This document shows, in pieces, positions 17,536 to 26,415 of a stretch of 64,000 nt of DNA. Within the stretch, counting starts at the first letter, position 1. Each line of letters starts with the position of its first letter. This DNA is from Thalassobellus sp050294475 (GTDB lineage Bacteria; Bacteroidota; Bacteroidia; Flavobacteriales; Flavobacteriaceae), in contig JBNKOE010000024.1 of assembly GCA_050294475.1 (NCBI GenBank), forward strand, positions 62,001 through 126,000. Reading direction: 5' to 3'. Both the position numbers and the translations under genes were made by a program. A model generated the notes under the pieces. It was not told the DNA's origin and did no database searches. It saw only the letters and a list, made by a program, of their open reading frames with translations.

Positions 17536-17793
17536 TTATTTACCCCATTTAACAATATTCCAAGCGCGCTCATGGAAAAAGTACAAAATCAATTTTGTTA
17601 TAAAATCTACAGATGCTATAGAAGCAGCGAGTGTAATATCTTGTGCAAAAACATAAGAAACTGCTAATGTATCTAAGGTACCAACAACTCTCCAACTAAG
17701 TGCTTTTGCTACACTTCTAATTGGTTTTTCACCAACACTATCTTCTTTATAAGTAGACTTTTCTTTATTTTTTAATAACATTTGCGCTATCAT
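17536..17793 (-). CDS. DUF2061 small membrane protein
   Basis: An 85-residue protein with the DUF2061 pattern RSVAKALSWRVVGTLDTLAVSY followed by SIASVDFITKLILYFFHERAWN. It appears to have two membrane segments. Family members often sit beside sulfate assimilation genes in Bacteroidota and cyanobacteria; the function is unknown. It is the first gene of the operon running to the reductase gene at 10022, 14 bases before cysH. An internal Met at residue 5 is an equally plausible start. Confidence 0.8.
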   Translation of the reverse strand: MIAQMLLKNKEKSTYKEDSVGEKPIRSVAKALSWRVVGTLDTLAVSYVFAQDITLAASIASVDFITKLILYFFHERAWNIVKWGK

Positions 17794-17811
17794 TTGTCGT
17801 TGTATTATGTT

Positions 17812-17844
17812 AATCCTATCAATTTAGTAGGGATTGCAAAAGTA
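17812..17844 (-). promoter_or_regulatory. Candidate promoter -7 box with overlapping operator-like inverted repeat for the cys operon
   Basis: On the minus strand TACTTTTG (17837-17844) fits the Bacteroidota -7 box. Immediately downstream, AATCCCTA-(9)-TAGGATT is a near-perfect inverted repeat (17812-17835) that would cover the transcription start. The nearby Rrf2 gene is a natural candidate for the binding protein. The -33 region is weak. Confidence 0.45.
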
Positions 17845-17958
17845 AAACTTTTTATAACATATAAAAGATAATTAACAACTTTTTAGAATAATGGAACATT
17901 TTAAGGGTAAACAGAAGAAAATAAATTAAAAAATCTGTTTTTTTTAAGAAATTACTAA

Positions 17959-18375
17959 CTATTCTGTAGCAGATAAGTCGGCTAAAGTTGTATTTCTAAA
18001 TACTTTAAGTGTGCTATCGCGTACTTGTATCATAAGTTTATTAACACTACAAAGATGTTCATTAGGACAATCATCGCACTTTTCATAAAAGTTCAAACTT
18101 ACACAAGGCACCATAGCAATAGGACCTTCAAGAACACGCATTACTTCAGTCATTAAAATTTCTGAAGGCTCTTTTCTTAAATAATAGCCACCATGTTTTC
18201 CTTTTTTAGAACCTAAAATACCTGCTTTTCTTAAAGTAAGCAATATACTTTCTAAAAATTTTTGTGGTATTTGTTCGCTTTTTGCAATCTCACTAACCTG
18301 AACTGGAGAATCTCCTTCACTTCTAGCAATAAATGTAAGTGCTTTTAATCCGTATTTTGTTTTTTTAGATAGCAT
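17959..18375 (-). CDS. Rrf2-family transcriptional regulator with four C-terminal cysteines
   Basis: A 138-residue Rrf2 protein: MLSKKTKYGLKALTFIA at the N-terminus, a winged-helix segment with QIPQKFLESILLTLRKAGIL and SKKGKHGGYYL, and a C-terminal loop with cysteines at 91, 100, 103 and 109 (CDDC in the centre). Family members include CymR (cysteine regulator) and IscR ([2Fe-2S] sensor); the four cysteines allow metal or cluster binding. It is the last gene of the met operon, 13 bases after metZ, and lies just upstream of the cys operon, so control of one or both is likely. The ligand is not evident. Confidence 0.85.
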   Translation of the reverse strand: MLSKKTKYGLKALTFIARSEGDSPVQVSEIAKSEQIPQKFLESILLTLRKAGILGSKKGKHGGYYLRKEPSEILMTEVMRVLEGPIAMVPCVSLNFYEKCDDCPNEHLCSVNKLMIQVRDSTLKVFRNTTLADLSATE

Positions 18376-18388
18376 GGTGCTAATATAC

Positions 18389-19558
18389 TTAATTTAAAGC
18401 TTGCTCCAAATCTTGGATAATATCATCTACATGCTCTAAACCAACAGACACTCGAACTAAACCATCTGTAATATTAACTGCCAATCTACTTTCTTCTCCT
18501 AAACTATGATGTGTTGTTGATGCTGGGTGTGTTACAATAGTTCGTGTGTCTCCTAAGTTAGCAGATAGCGAACACATTTTAATAGCGTTTAAAAACTTAC
18601 GTCCTGCATCAACACCTCCTTTAACTTCAAAAGCTACAATATTACCGCCAAGTTTCATTTGTTTTTTTGCCACTTCATATTGCGGATGCGATTTTAAAAA
18701 TGGATATTTCACCCAATTTACATTCGCATGAGATTCTAAAAATTCGGCTACTTTTAAAGCGTTTTCACAATGTCTATCAACTCTAACTGATAGTGTTTCT
18801 AAACTTTTAGAAAGTGTCCAAGCATTAAATGGCGATAAAGCTGGTCCTGTATTTCTGGCAAACAAGTAAATTTCTCGAATTAAATCTGCACGACCAACCG
18901 TTATACCTCCTAAAACACGTCCTTGACCGTCCATTAACTTTGTAGCAGAATGAATTACTAAATGTGCGCCATACTTTATGGGTTGTTGCAAATAAGGTGT
19001 TGCAAAACAATTATCTATAATTAAAATTAAATTATGCTTTTTAGAAATATCTCCTAATACTTCTAAATCGATAATATCAATTGCTGGATTTGTTGGCGAC
19101 TCCGCATATAGAATCTTAGTTTTTGGAGTAATAAAACTTTCAATAGTTTCTGGCTCGTTAATATCAAAATAACTGGTTGTAATACCCCATTTTGGTAAAA
19201 ACTTAGTAAACATAGAATGTGTTGAGCCAAAAACTGAACGTGCCGATACGATATGATCGCCACTTTCTAACAAAGCTGCGAAAGTTGAAAAAATAGCTGC
19301 CATGCCTGTTGAGAAAGCATATCCACTTTCGGCTCCTTCCATTTTACATACCTTTTCTACAAATTCACTTGTATTTGGGTTTGTAAAACGACTATAAATA
19401 TTTCGTTCTTTTTCTTCTGTAAACGAAGCACGCATATCTTCGGCATCTTCGAAAACAAAACTAGATGTTAAGTATAACGGACTTGTATGCTCTAAAGATT
19501 CTGTACGTTCTAATTGAGTACGGATAGCTTCTGTTTCAAAATGCTTATTCTCTTTCAT
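18389..19558 (-). CDS. metZ: O-succinylhomoserine sulfhydrylase-type trans-sulfuration enzyme
   Basis: A PLP enzyme of the Cys/Met metabolism family, 389 residues. PLP lysine is in HSATKLMDGQGR; SGMAAI-type text (FSTGMAAIFS) and TNPNTSEFVEKV support the family. Sequence style (YSRFTNPN, NTGPALSPFNAW) is closest to MetZ, which makes homocysteine from O-acylhomoserine and sulfide. The upstream MetX domain supplies the acylhomoserine. Cystathionine gamma-synthase is an alternative. A second, different sulfhydrylase (23107-24381) is in the same operon. Confidence 0.85.
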   Translation of the reverse strand: MKENKHFETEAIRTQLERTESLEHTSPLYLTSSFVFEDAEDMRASFTEEKERNIYSRFTNPNTSEFVEKVCKMEGAESGYAFSTGMAAIFSTFAALLESGDHIVSARSVFGSTHSMFTKFLPKWGITTSYFDINEPETIESFITPKTKILYAESPTNPAIDIIDLEVLGDISKKHNLILIIDNCFATPYLQQPIKYGAHLVIHSATKLMDGQGRVLGGITVGRADLIREIYLFARNTGPALSPFNAWTLSKSLETLSVRVDRHCENALKVAEFLESHANVNWVKYPFLKSHPQYEVAKKQMKLGGNIVAFEVKGGVDAGRKFLNAIKMCSLSANLGDTRTIVTHPASTTHHSLGEESRLAVNITDGLVRVSVGLEHVDDIIQDLEQALN

Positions 19559-19612
19559 TTTCTTCTTTTTAATCTATTCATTCTTAAAAGCTAATAGATC
19601 TATATTTTATAG

Positions 19613-19632
19613 ATTCCCGCTTTCGCGGGAAT
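19613..19632. repeat. Hairpin repeat with TTTC/GAAA loop, perfect copy
   Basis: ATTCCCGC-TTTC-GCGGGAAT, followed by GACAAA, lies between metX-thrA and metZ. It is a perfect 8-bp stem and the cleanest copy of the family. Confidence 0.75.
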
Positions 19633-19647
19633 GACAAATCTTATTTT

Positions 19648-22600
19648 TTAATTGATGTGTTTTGACAATCTTAATATATCTCCAAAAACACCTCTGGCTG
19701 TTACTTCTGAGCCTGCTCCTGCTCCTTGAATAACTATTGGTTGCTCGCCATAACTTTCTGTAAATATTTCAAAAATAGCATCGCTTCCTTTTACATGCCC
19801 TAATGTGCTGTCTTCTGGAATAGAAACTAATTTAACTTCTAGATTACCTTTATCCTTTGATAAATCACCTGATAAATCGCCAACGTATCTTAAAACATGT
19901 CCTGATTCTTGATTATCTTTAGTTTTCTGAAAGGCATCATCCAACACGTCTAATTGTTTCAAAAATTCTGAAACCGAAATATCTCTGTAAGCCTCTGGAA
20001 TTAAATTCTGAACCGATACATCTTCAAATTCGTTGTGCAAATCTAACTCTCTTGCTAAAATTAACAATTTTCTAGCCACATCATTTCCTGAAAAATCTTC
20101 TCTCGGATCTGGTTCTGTAAACCCTTTATCAATAGTTTCCTGAACAATAGCACTAAAAGGCTTGTCTTGAACCGAAAAATTATTAAACAAATAGCTTAAA
20201 GTCCCTGAAAATACACCGCGTATTCTGGTAATATTTTCACCCGATTCATGTAACAATTTAATAGTATCAATTAGCGGAAGTCCTGCACCAACAGTTGTTT
20301 CGTATAAATACTCTTTATTATTTTCTTTTAACTGCTCACGTAAATCTGTGTAAAATTTATGTGAAACGGTATTTGCTATTTTATTAGATGATACCAAATC
20401 AAATCCTGCCTCAACAAACGGTATATAATTATCATGAAAATTAGGACTCGCCGTATTATCAACCGCAATTAAATTTTCTAAATGATTTTCTTTTGCAAAC
20501 GCTATAACAGTTTCTACAGAACTTTTAAAAGACGACAACTTTATAGCTTCATTCCAATTATTATCAACACCCTTTTTATTTAAAAGCAGTTTTCTAGAAT
20601 TAGCTATAGCAAACACATTCAAGTTAATGCCTTTTCGTTTTTCTATATCATCTTTCGATTTTAAAATTTGATTGATAAGCGCACCTCCAACGCCTCCATG
20701 ACCAAAAACAGCGATATTCACTTTTTTTGAAATACCAAAAATTTCACCATGAATAACATTCATAGCTTTATGAAGCTGACTCTTTTTAACCACCAAACTC
20801 ACATTTTTACCAGTAATGGTATTATTGAATAATAGTGGTGTTATTTGGTTTTTAATAAGCGCATTAAAAGGTTTATGAAATGAACTTAATTCGATACCAA
20901 TTATTGAAATAACCGATACATCATCCATCACACCAATTTTATTAACATCTTGCGAATAAAAATCGTTTTCAAATTCACGCTCTAAAGCAATAACAGCTTG
21001 AGTTGCTTGATTTGCGTCAATAATAAGTCCGATACCTCTTTCTGAAGACCCTTGAGAAACAATACTAACACTAATATCTTTATTAGCTAAAGCTCCAAAA
21101 ATTCTAGCATCTACACCACTTTTGCCTAATAAACCACGACCTTCTAAATTTAACAAGGCTACATTATCTAGAACAGATAAAGAAGTAACGTCTTTAACAT
21201 TTGGTTTTGCCGTAATTAATGTTCCTTCATCATCTGCATTAAACGTGTTTAAAATACGTAAGCTTATATTTTTTTCAACTAAAGGAATAATGGTTTTAGC
21301 ATGTAATATAGTAGTTCCAAAATTAGCCAACTCATTAGCTTCACTAAATGATAATTCTCTTATTTTTTTAGCATCTTCAACTAAATCTGGATTGGCTGTA
21401 TAAATACCATTTACATGTGTATAATTTTGTAATTCTTCAGCATCTAAATAATTTGCTAAAAGTGCTGCCGTATAATTACTACCATTCCTACCTAAGGTAG
21501 TTGTTTCATTTTTAGCATTTGAAGCAATAAAACCTGTTACAATATTTACAACATCACGACCTTTTTCTTTATAATATTTTTTCACATTGTCTTTAGACAA
21601 TTGCTGAATAGGTTGCGCATTACCAAAAGTATCATTGGTTTTTATTAACTCTCTAGAATCAACTGAAGCTGATTTTATATTTAGATTGTTTAACAAAGCT
21701 GAAATGAGTTTTGCAGAAAGTAATTCGCCTTGCGCTAAAATTTCATCTTTTACTTTACTACTATAATCACCTAACAAACTAACACCTTCAAATAGCTTAT
21801 CTAAAATTGAAAATTCTGTTGAAAAATCAATCGTTTTTAAAGGTTCTATTTGATAATCTTTAAAAGCCTGTAATTCGTCTTTATATGATTTGCCTTTGGA
21901 AGCTTTCTCTAAGATAAACTCTAAATCATCAGTAGCTGAGCCTCTTGCAGAAACTACAACTGTTATTTTTTCGCCATCATTAATCTTATGTTCTATAATT
22001 GAAATCACGGTATTCAACCCCTTTCCATTTGCCAAAGATTTTCCTCCAAACTTTAATACTTTCATGCGTCTTTTTTTAGAATTTGGCACAAAAATGCCTT
22101 CTATAATTTTTTCTAATTGATCGTACTCCATTAAAAAGGCATCATGCCCGTGTACCGAATTAATTTCATTGTAAGTAACATTCGGATTTGTTACTGCTAA
22201 TTGTTTGTGGGTTTGTCTGTTCTCTTCGGCTGTAAAAAACAAATCGGAATCAACACCAATAATATGAATGTTACCATGTATATTTTCCAACACATTAAAA
22301 TCGGTTGGTCTATTTTTAGTAACATCGATGGTTTTTAAAAGTTGATTCATCAGCTTATAAGCCGATAACTGAAAACGTTCTTGTAATTTTTTACCGTGAT
22401 GCAACAACCAACTTTCTACATTAAAAATCTCTAACTCCTCGTTTTTTGTACGTTGAAAACGCTCATTAAATGATTCTGGTGTACGGTAACACAACATCGC
22501 ATGCATTCTAGCATCGTGTACAGGATTTCTAGAATTTAGCAAAAACTGTTCTTGGATTTGGCAATTTGCAATCAGCCAATCGGTAGATTTCCAATCGGTA

Positions 22601-23064
22601 GCCACCAATATTAAATGTTCTGTAATATCTGGGCTTAACACAGCCATTTCCCAAGCAATTCCACCACCTAAAGAACCGCCTAAAATCGCAAAAGTCGATT
22701 CTATTTTTAATTCTTTTAAACCAATTAAAAATAATTTAGCAATATCGCGCGCTACAAAATCTTTGTAATTATCAATCACGAAACCATCAAAACCATTTCC
22801 AGGAATATTAAAAGCTAAAACGGTATAAATAGTGGTATCAATAACTTTATCATTACCTACAACGTCTTTCCACCAGCCATTTTCTCCTGCTACCTCACTA
22901 TTTCCTGTGAGCGCATGATTTACTAATACCACTGGCGCAGTACCTATTAGCCTACCAAACACCTGGTAACTCAATTTTATTTCAGCATTAAGCACATTAC
23001 TTTCGGTAACGTAATCTTTAATGATAATATGTTGTAATGGGTATTTCAATTTTTTATTTTTCAT
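19648..23064 (-). CDS. Three-domain fusion: homoserine O-acyltransferase (MetX) + aspartokinase + homoserine dehydrogenase
   Basis: Residues 1-333 are an alpha/beta hydrolase of the MetX type: nucleophile S131 in GGSLGGG, acid D274, and catalytic H307 in HGHDAF. Residues from M334 are an aspartokinase: KFGGKSLANG, VVSARGSATDD, GRNGSNYTAA, then ACT repeats. From about residue 800 to 1138 is homoserine dehydrogenase: VAVFGHGGVGGALI-like NADP motif (VNIAVFGHGGVGG) and GFTEPDPREDFSGNDVARK. One chain therefore covers phosphorylation of aspartate, formation of homoserine and its acylation. It is flanked by metY and metZ. The kinase motif differs from the usual KFGGTS. The frame is continuous, so this is a true fusion. 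Confidence 0.92.
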   Translation of the reverse strand: MKNKKLKYPLQHIIIKDYVTESNVLNAEIKLSYQVFGRLIGTAPVVLVNHALTGNSEVAGENGWWKDVVGNDKVIDTTIYTVLAFNIPGNGFDGFVIDNYKDFVARDIAKLFLIGLKELKIESTFAILGGSLGGGIAWEMAVLSPDITEHLILVATDWKSTDWLIANCQIQEQFLLNSRNPVHDARMHAMLCYRTPESFNERFQRTKNEELEIFNVESWLLHHGKKLQERFQLSAYKLMNQLLKTIDVTKNRPTDFNVLENIHGNIHIIGVDSDLFFTAEENRQTHKQLAVTNPNVTYNEINSVHGHDAFLMEYDQLEKIIEGIFVPNSKKRRMKVLKFGGKSLANGKGLNTVISIIEHKINDGEKITVVVSARGSATDDLEFILEKASKGKSYKDELQAFKDYQIEPLKTIDFSTEFSILDKLFEGVSLLGDYSSKVKDEILAQGELLSAKLISALLNNLNIKSASVDSRELIKTNDTFGNAQPIQQLSKDNVKKYYKEKGRDVVNIVTGFIASNAKNETTTLGRNGSNYTAALLANYLDAEELQNYTHVNGIYTANPDLVEDAKKIRELSFSEANELANFGTTILHAKTIIPLVEKNISLRILNTFNADDEGTLITAKPNVKDVTSLSVLDNVALLNLEGRGLLGKSGVDARIFGALANKDISVSIVSQGSSERGIGLIIDANQATQAVIALEREFENDFYSQDVNKIGVMDDVSVISIIGIELSSFHKPFNALIKNQITPLLFNNTITGKNVSLVVKKSQLHKAMNVIHGEIFGISKKVNIAVFGHGGVGGALINQILKSKDDIEKRKGINLNVFAIANSRKLLLNKKGVDNNWNEAIKLSSFKSSVETVIAFAKENHLENLIAVDNTASPNFHDNYIPFVEAGFDLVSSNKIANTVSHKFYTDLREQLKENNKEYLYETTVGAGLPLIDTIKLLHESGENITRIRGVFSGTLSYLFNNFSVQDKPFSAIVQETIDKGFTEPDPREDFSGNDVARKLLILARELDLHNEFEDVSVQNLIPEAYRDISVSEFLKQLDVLDDAFQKTKDNQESGHVLRYVGDLSGDLSKDKGNLEVKLVSIPEDSTLGHVKGSDAIFEIFTESYGEQPIVIQGAGAGSEVTARGVFGDILRLSKHIN

Positions 23065-23069
23065 TTAAA

Positions 23070-23097
23070 ACCTGCAAGATTATAAAACCTTGCAGGT
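23070..23097. repeat. CCTGCAAG intergenic hairpin, perfect copy
   Basis: ACCTGCAAG and CTTGCAGGT form a perfect 9-bp stem around ATTATAAAAC, between metY and the metX-thrA fusion. The loop text is shared with the copy at 9959-9990. Confidence 0.75.
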
Positions 23098-23106
23098 CTC
23101 AACTAT

Positions 23107-24381
23107 TTAAATTTTGCTGAATGCTTCTTTTAAGTCAGCTTTCAAGTCTTCAATATCTTCTATACCAACAGACAAACGAATTAAATCTTTTGGTGCACCA
23201 GCATCTTCTTGTTCAGAATCTGTTAATTGTTGATGAGTTGTACTTGCAGGATGAATAATTAGCGATTTAGTATCTCCAATATTAGCTAATAATGAGAATA
23301 ATTTAGAATTATCGGCAATCGCTTTAGCCGCATCGAAACCTCCTTTAGCACCAAAGGTAACTATTCCACTCTGACCTTTTGGTAAGTATTTATCTGATAA
23401 TGCTTTATACTTACTAGAGGCTAATCCTGGATAATTTACCCAAGCGACTTCATCTTGTTGCTCTAACCATTTTGCTAACTCTAAAGCATTTGCACTGTGT
23501 TGTTTTATTCTAACAGGTAAGGTTTCTAAACCTTGTATAATTTGAAATGCATTAAACGGACTTAAAGCACCTCCAAAATCTCTTAATCCTTCTAATATTA
23601 ATTTAAAAGTATAAGCAGCAGCACCTAAAGCTTCGCTGTATACTAAACCATGATAACCTGCTGATGGCTCAGTAAATTCTGGAAATTTCCCGTTTGTCCA
23701 ATCAAAAGTTCCAGCATCAATAATAGCACCACCAAGAGACGTTCCTTGTCCTCCAATATATTTAGTTAACGAGTGGATTACAATATTTGCACCATGCTCA
23801 ATTGGGTTTAATAAAGCTGGAGTTGCTACTGTATTATCTACAATAAAAGGTACACCTGCTGTTTTTGCTTGTGCAGAAATTCCCTTTAAATCTAAAACAT
23901 CTAGTTTTGGGTTACCTAAAGATTCTACAAAAAATGCTCTAGTATTATCTTGTACTGCTTTTCCAAAATTTTCTGGGTTATCTGCATCAACAAAAGTTGT
24001 TGTAATGCCTAATCTTGGAAGCGTTACTTTTAACAAATTATAAGTTCCTCCGTACAAGCTACTAGACGCTACAATATGGTCACCTGCTTTTAATAAGGTT
24101 AATAATCCTGTTGAAATAGCCGCTGTACCAGAAGCAAATACAACCGCTCCAACACCACCTTCTAAAGCAGCTAAACGCTCCTGTAAAATTTGATTGGTTG
24201 GATTGTTAAGTCTCGTGTAAATAAACCCTAATTCTTGTAACGAAAATAGGTTTGCCGCATGATCTGAATTATTAAAAACATAAGACGATGTTTGATAAAT
24301 AGGAACAGCTCTAGTGCCACCTGTTGCTGTGGTATCATGTCCTGCGTGTAATGCGTTTGTTGCGAATTTTTGTGTACTCAT
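23107..24381 (-). CDS. metY: O-acetylhomoserine aminocarboxypropyltransferase (sulfhydrylase)
   Basis: A PLP enzyme of 424 residues that forms homocysteine from O-acetylhomoserine and sulfide. Motifs: FATNALHAGHD at the N-terminus, IYTRLNNPTNQILQERLAALEGG, PLP lysine in HSLTKYIGGQGTSLGG, and GDTKSLIIHPASTTHQQL. Length and the long insert before NGKFPEF are typical of MetY rather than MetB/MetZ (about 380-400). It is the first gene behind the SAM-I riboswitch at 24498-24619, so methionine sufficiency should shut it down. Confidence 0.93.
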   Translation of the reverse strand: MSTQKFATNALHAGHDTTATGGTRAVPIYQTSSYVFNNSDHAANLFSLQELGFIYTRLNNPTNQILQERLAALEGGVGAVVFASGTAAISTGLLTLLKAGDHIVASSSLYGGTYNLLKVTLPRLGITTTFVDADNPENFGKAVQDNTRAFFVESLGNPKLDVLDLKGISAQAKTAGVPFIVDNTVATPALLNPIEHGANIVIHSLTKYIGGQGTSLGGAIIDAGTFDWTNGKFPEFTEPSAGYHGLVYSEALGAAAYTFKLILEGLRDFGGALSPFNAFQIIQGLETLPVRIKQHSANALELAKWLEQQDEVAWVNYPGLASSKYKALSDKYLPKGQSGIVTFGAKGGFDAAKAIADNSKLFSLLANIGDTKSLIIHPASTTHQQLTDSEQEDAGAPKDLIRLSVGIEDIEDLKADLKEAFSKI

Positions 24382-24472
24382 TTTTCTAATTTTTTAGTTA
24401 ATAAATTAATTAAAAAGCCAAATGCATCAAAATTTGATGTACTTAATAGAAAAATGTTAAAAAGAATTTTAA

Positions 24473-24490
24473 AATTACAGTGAAGTAATT
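24473..24490 (-). promoter_or_regulatory. Small hairpin after the metY riboswitch, possible expression platform
   Basis: On the minus strand AATTAC-TTCACT-GTAATT is a perfect 6-bp stem (8 with two G-U pairs), followed by TTAAAATTCTTTTT. It starts 8 bases after P1 of the riboswitch. It is AU-rich and weak, so its role as terminator is uncertain. Confidence 0.35.
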
Positions 24491-24497
24491 CCTTTTG

Positions 24498-24619
24498 GTT
24501 ATCTATCCAAATACTAATAAATGAATTAGTAATTTAAGTAGAATTTAGCACCTTCTTTAATAAATTTAAAGGGTTGCTAAGGTTTCATAGGGTCTAATCC
24601 CTCCACCTTTCTTGATAAC
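24498..24619 (-). promoter_or_regulatory. SAM-I (S-box) riboswitch upstream of metY
   Basis: On the minus strand the order is GTTATCAAGAAAGG, GAGGGATTAGACCC, ATGAAACC, AGCAACC, AAGGTGCTAAATTC, matching the S-box core. P1 is GTTATC (24614-24619) with GATAAC (24498-24503). P4 is a perfect TACTAAT/ATTAGTA stem (24512-24531). It is closely similar to the metH riboswitch. The distance from P1 to the metY start is about 116 bases. Confidence 0.93.
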
Positions 24620-24716
24620 ATTTCAGTAAGTGTTTGAACTTTGTGAATGCAAATATTCGTTCAGAAAAAGTTAATATCCAAATTTTTTTGAAAGAAATTT
24701 TATTTTAACCTCTCAA

Positions 24717-26267
24717 TTACTTGTTATATTTCATCTCATTAAACTTGTTTCTAATAACAAGTCCTATAGGTCTATTTTGAATTTTAGACTCTAACCACGA
24801 AATAATATCTAAATATAAAAAGGCACGACTTTGATACGGGTCATCCTCGAATGTTTTCAATTTTTTATGAAGCTTAATAAATTCATTTTTAACTTCATTA
24901 GGATAAATATCTCCCAAACCTCTTAAAAACTTAATGAATTCTTTTTGTACCTCATACAAGTCTTCCATTTTAATTAAAAATTTATATGTACTTCTTATTA
25001 AAACATCTAAATTATAATCAAGACCTGCTTCATAATGCGCTACTAAATTTAATATTCTAGAAAAACACAATAAATCTTCACGCATTTGTAATGATTTATT
25101 ATTGATGATTTTTTCTAAATAGTATATGCATTTTTTATTTTCTCCTGCGCCAAAATACATACTTGCAAACTTATAATAAAACACCATAACGTGATGTTCA
25201 TCAATACGGTCTTTATAAACTTTTAAGCGTTCTAAAACCGCATCTATTAAAGGCAAACCTTCATTAAAACTACCTTCAATAAAATGTAAATTAAACTTGT
25301 TGTTATAGACAAATAGGAATGCTAAACTCTCATTATTATCATCTAAAGGAAACCATTTTTCTTTGGTAACTTCTTCTAGCCTACTAAGAGACGATTTAAA
25401 CTTATCATGCTGTTTCAAATAAAACAAAGCCTCTAATAAATAATGATTTCCTCTTAAAAAAAAGACCGGATTTAAAATAATCATGTCTTTGTTTTCATAA
25501 AATAAATCTACCCATTTTGAAGCATATTTATAACATGACAAAAAATCTACAGTTAAAAAACTATACCATAATCTAGCTTTATAAAGCCATAGTTTCTCTC
25601 TAAAACCTAGTTTATTAATATCATATTTTGGAAGTCTGTCATTAAAATATTTTGTTACAACTTGATGTTCTTCATCATTTTTAATATAACCTGTTTTTAA
25701 AAACAAACCATACAATTGTAATGACAAATTAGAAAGTTTACTAGCTAATACATTTTGCTGGCTCAGTTCTTTAGCTTGTATAGAAAGCTCATCTGCCCTA
25801 GTACTAAGACTTCTAGTAATATATTGAGACTCAATAACTTTTTCAAGCTCTACTATTTCATAAGCCACATTTTTTTCTTCATTTGAAATTGCTAAATTTT
25901 TGGCTTTATCCAGAATTTTTAAACTTTGTTTATACAATCCTTTATGATATAAAATAGTCGCAAAATCTAATTGTTCTCTAATTTGAATTCTAATTGTTTG
26001 ATGCGATGGGTTTAATCGTAAACTAATTAAAATCTGTTTATAGAGATGTGCTTTTAAATTAGATAATTGTTGTTTTTTTACAATTCCCTTTTTTAAAATA
26101 GTTGCTTCATCATAAACTGAAAGCTTATCAAGAATATTAAATAATGTTAAAAATTTAGAATCTTCATTAACTCCTAATCTTCCTACATATAGCTTAAATT
26201 GCCTCTTTTCAGACTTGGACAACGACTTTATCAACACAAACAAATTATCTTTTTGCTCTCTTGTCAT
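24717..26267 (-). CDS. Conserved hypothetical helical-repeat protein (516 aa)
   Basis: No named family is recognised. The 516-residue product is cytoplasmic in appearance (no signal, no membrane segment) and almost entirely helical. Segments such as ILYHKGLYKQSLKILDKAK look like degenerate TPR units. The N-terminus (MTREQKDNLFVLIKSLSKSEKRQF) is of a type I associate with conserved Bacteroidota proteins of unknown function. It is divergent from leuA across 148 bases and has the metY riboswitch promoter region downstream. Scaffold or regulator is a guess only. Confidence 0.6.
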   Translation of the reverse strand: MTREQKDNLFVLIKSLSKSEKRQFKLYVGRLGVNEDSKFLTLFNILDKLSVYDEATILKKGIVKKQQLSNLKAHLYKQILISLRLNPSHQTIRIQIREQLDFATILYHKGLYKQSLKILDKAKNLAISNEEKNVAYEIVELEKVIESQYITRSLSTRADELSIQAKELSQQNVLASKLSNLSLQLYGLFLKTGYIKNDEEHQVVTKYFNDRLPKYDINKLGFREKLWLYKARLWYSFLTVDFLSCYKYASKWVDLFYENKDMIILNPVFFLRGNHYLLEALFYLKQHDKFKSSLSRLEEVTKEKWFPLDDNNESLAFLFVYNNKFNLHFIEGSFNEGLPLIDAVLERLKVYKDRIDEHHVMVFYYKFASMYFGAGENKKCIYYLEKIINNKSLQMREDLLCFSRILNLVAHYEAGLDYNLDVLIRSTYKFLIKMEDLYEVQKEFIKFLRGLGDIYPNEVKNEFIKLHKKLKTFEDDPYQSRAFLYLDIISWLESKIQNRPIGLVIRNKFNEMKYNK

Positions 26268-26415
26268 AGTTACAAAAACAACATTAAAATTCTGATTTAC
26301 AATAAATTAAATAGAACAACTCAAAGTTAAACATCGTAATAATCACGAGTAGAATTCTCTAATTAATAAACCAAAATATACATTCGTAATACAATAAGAA
26401 AATATATTTTAATAA

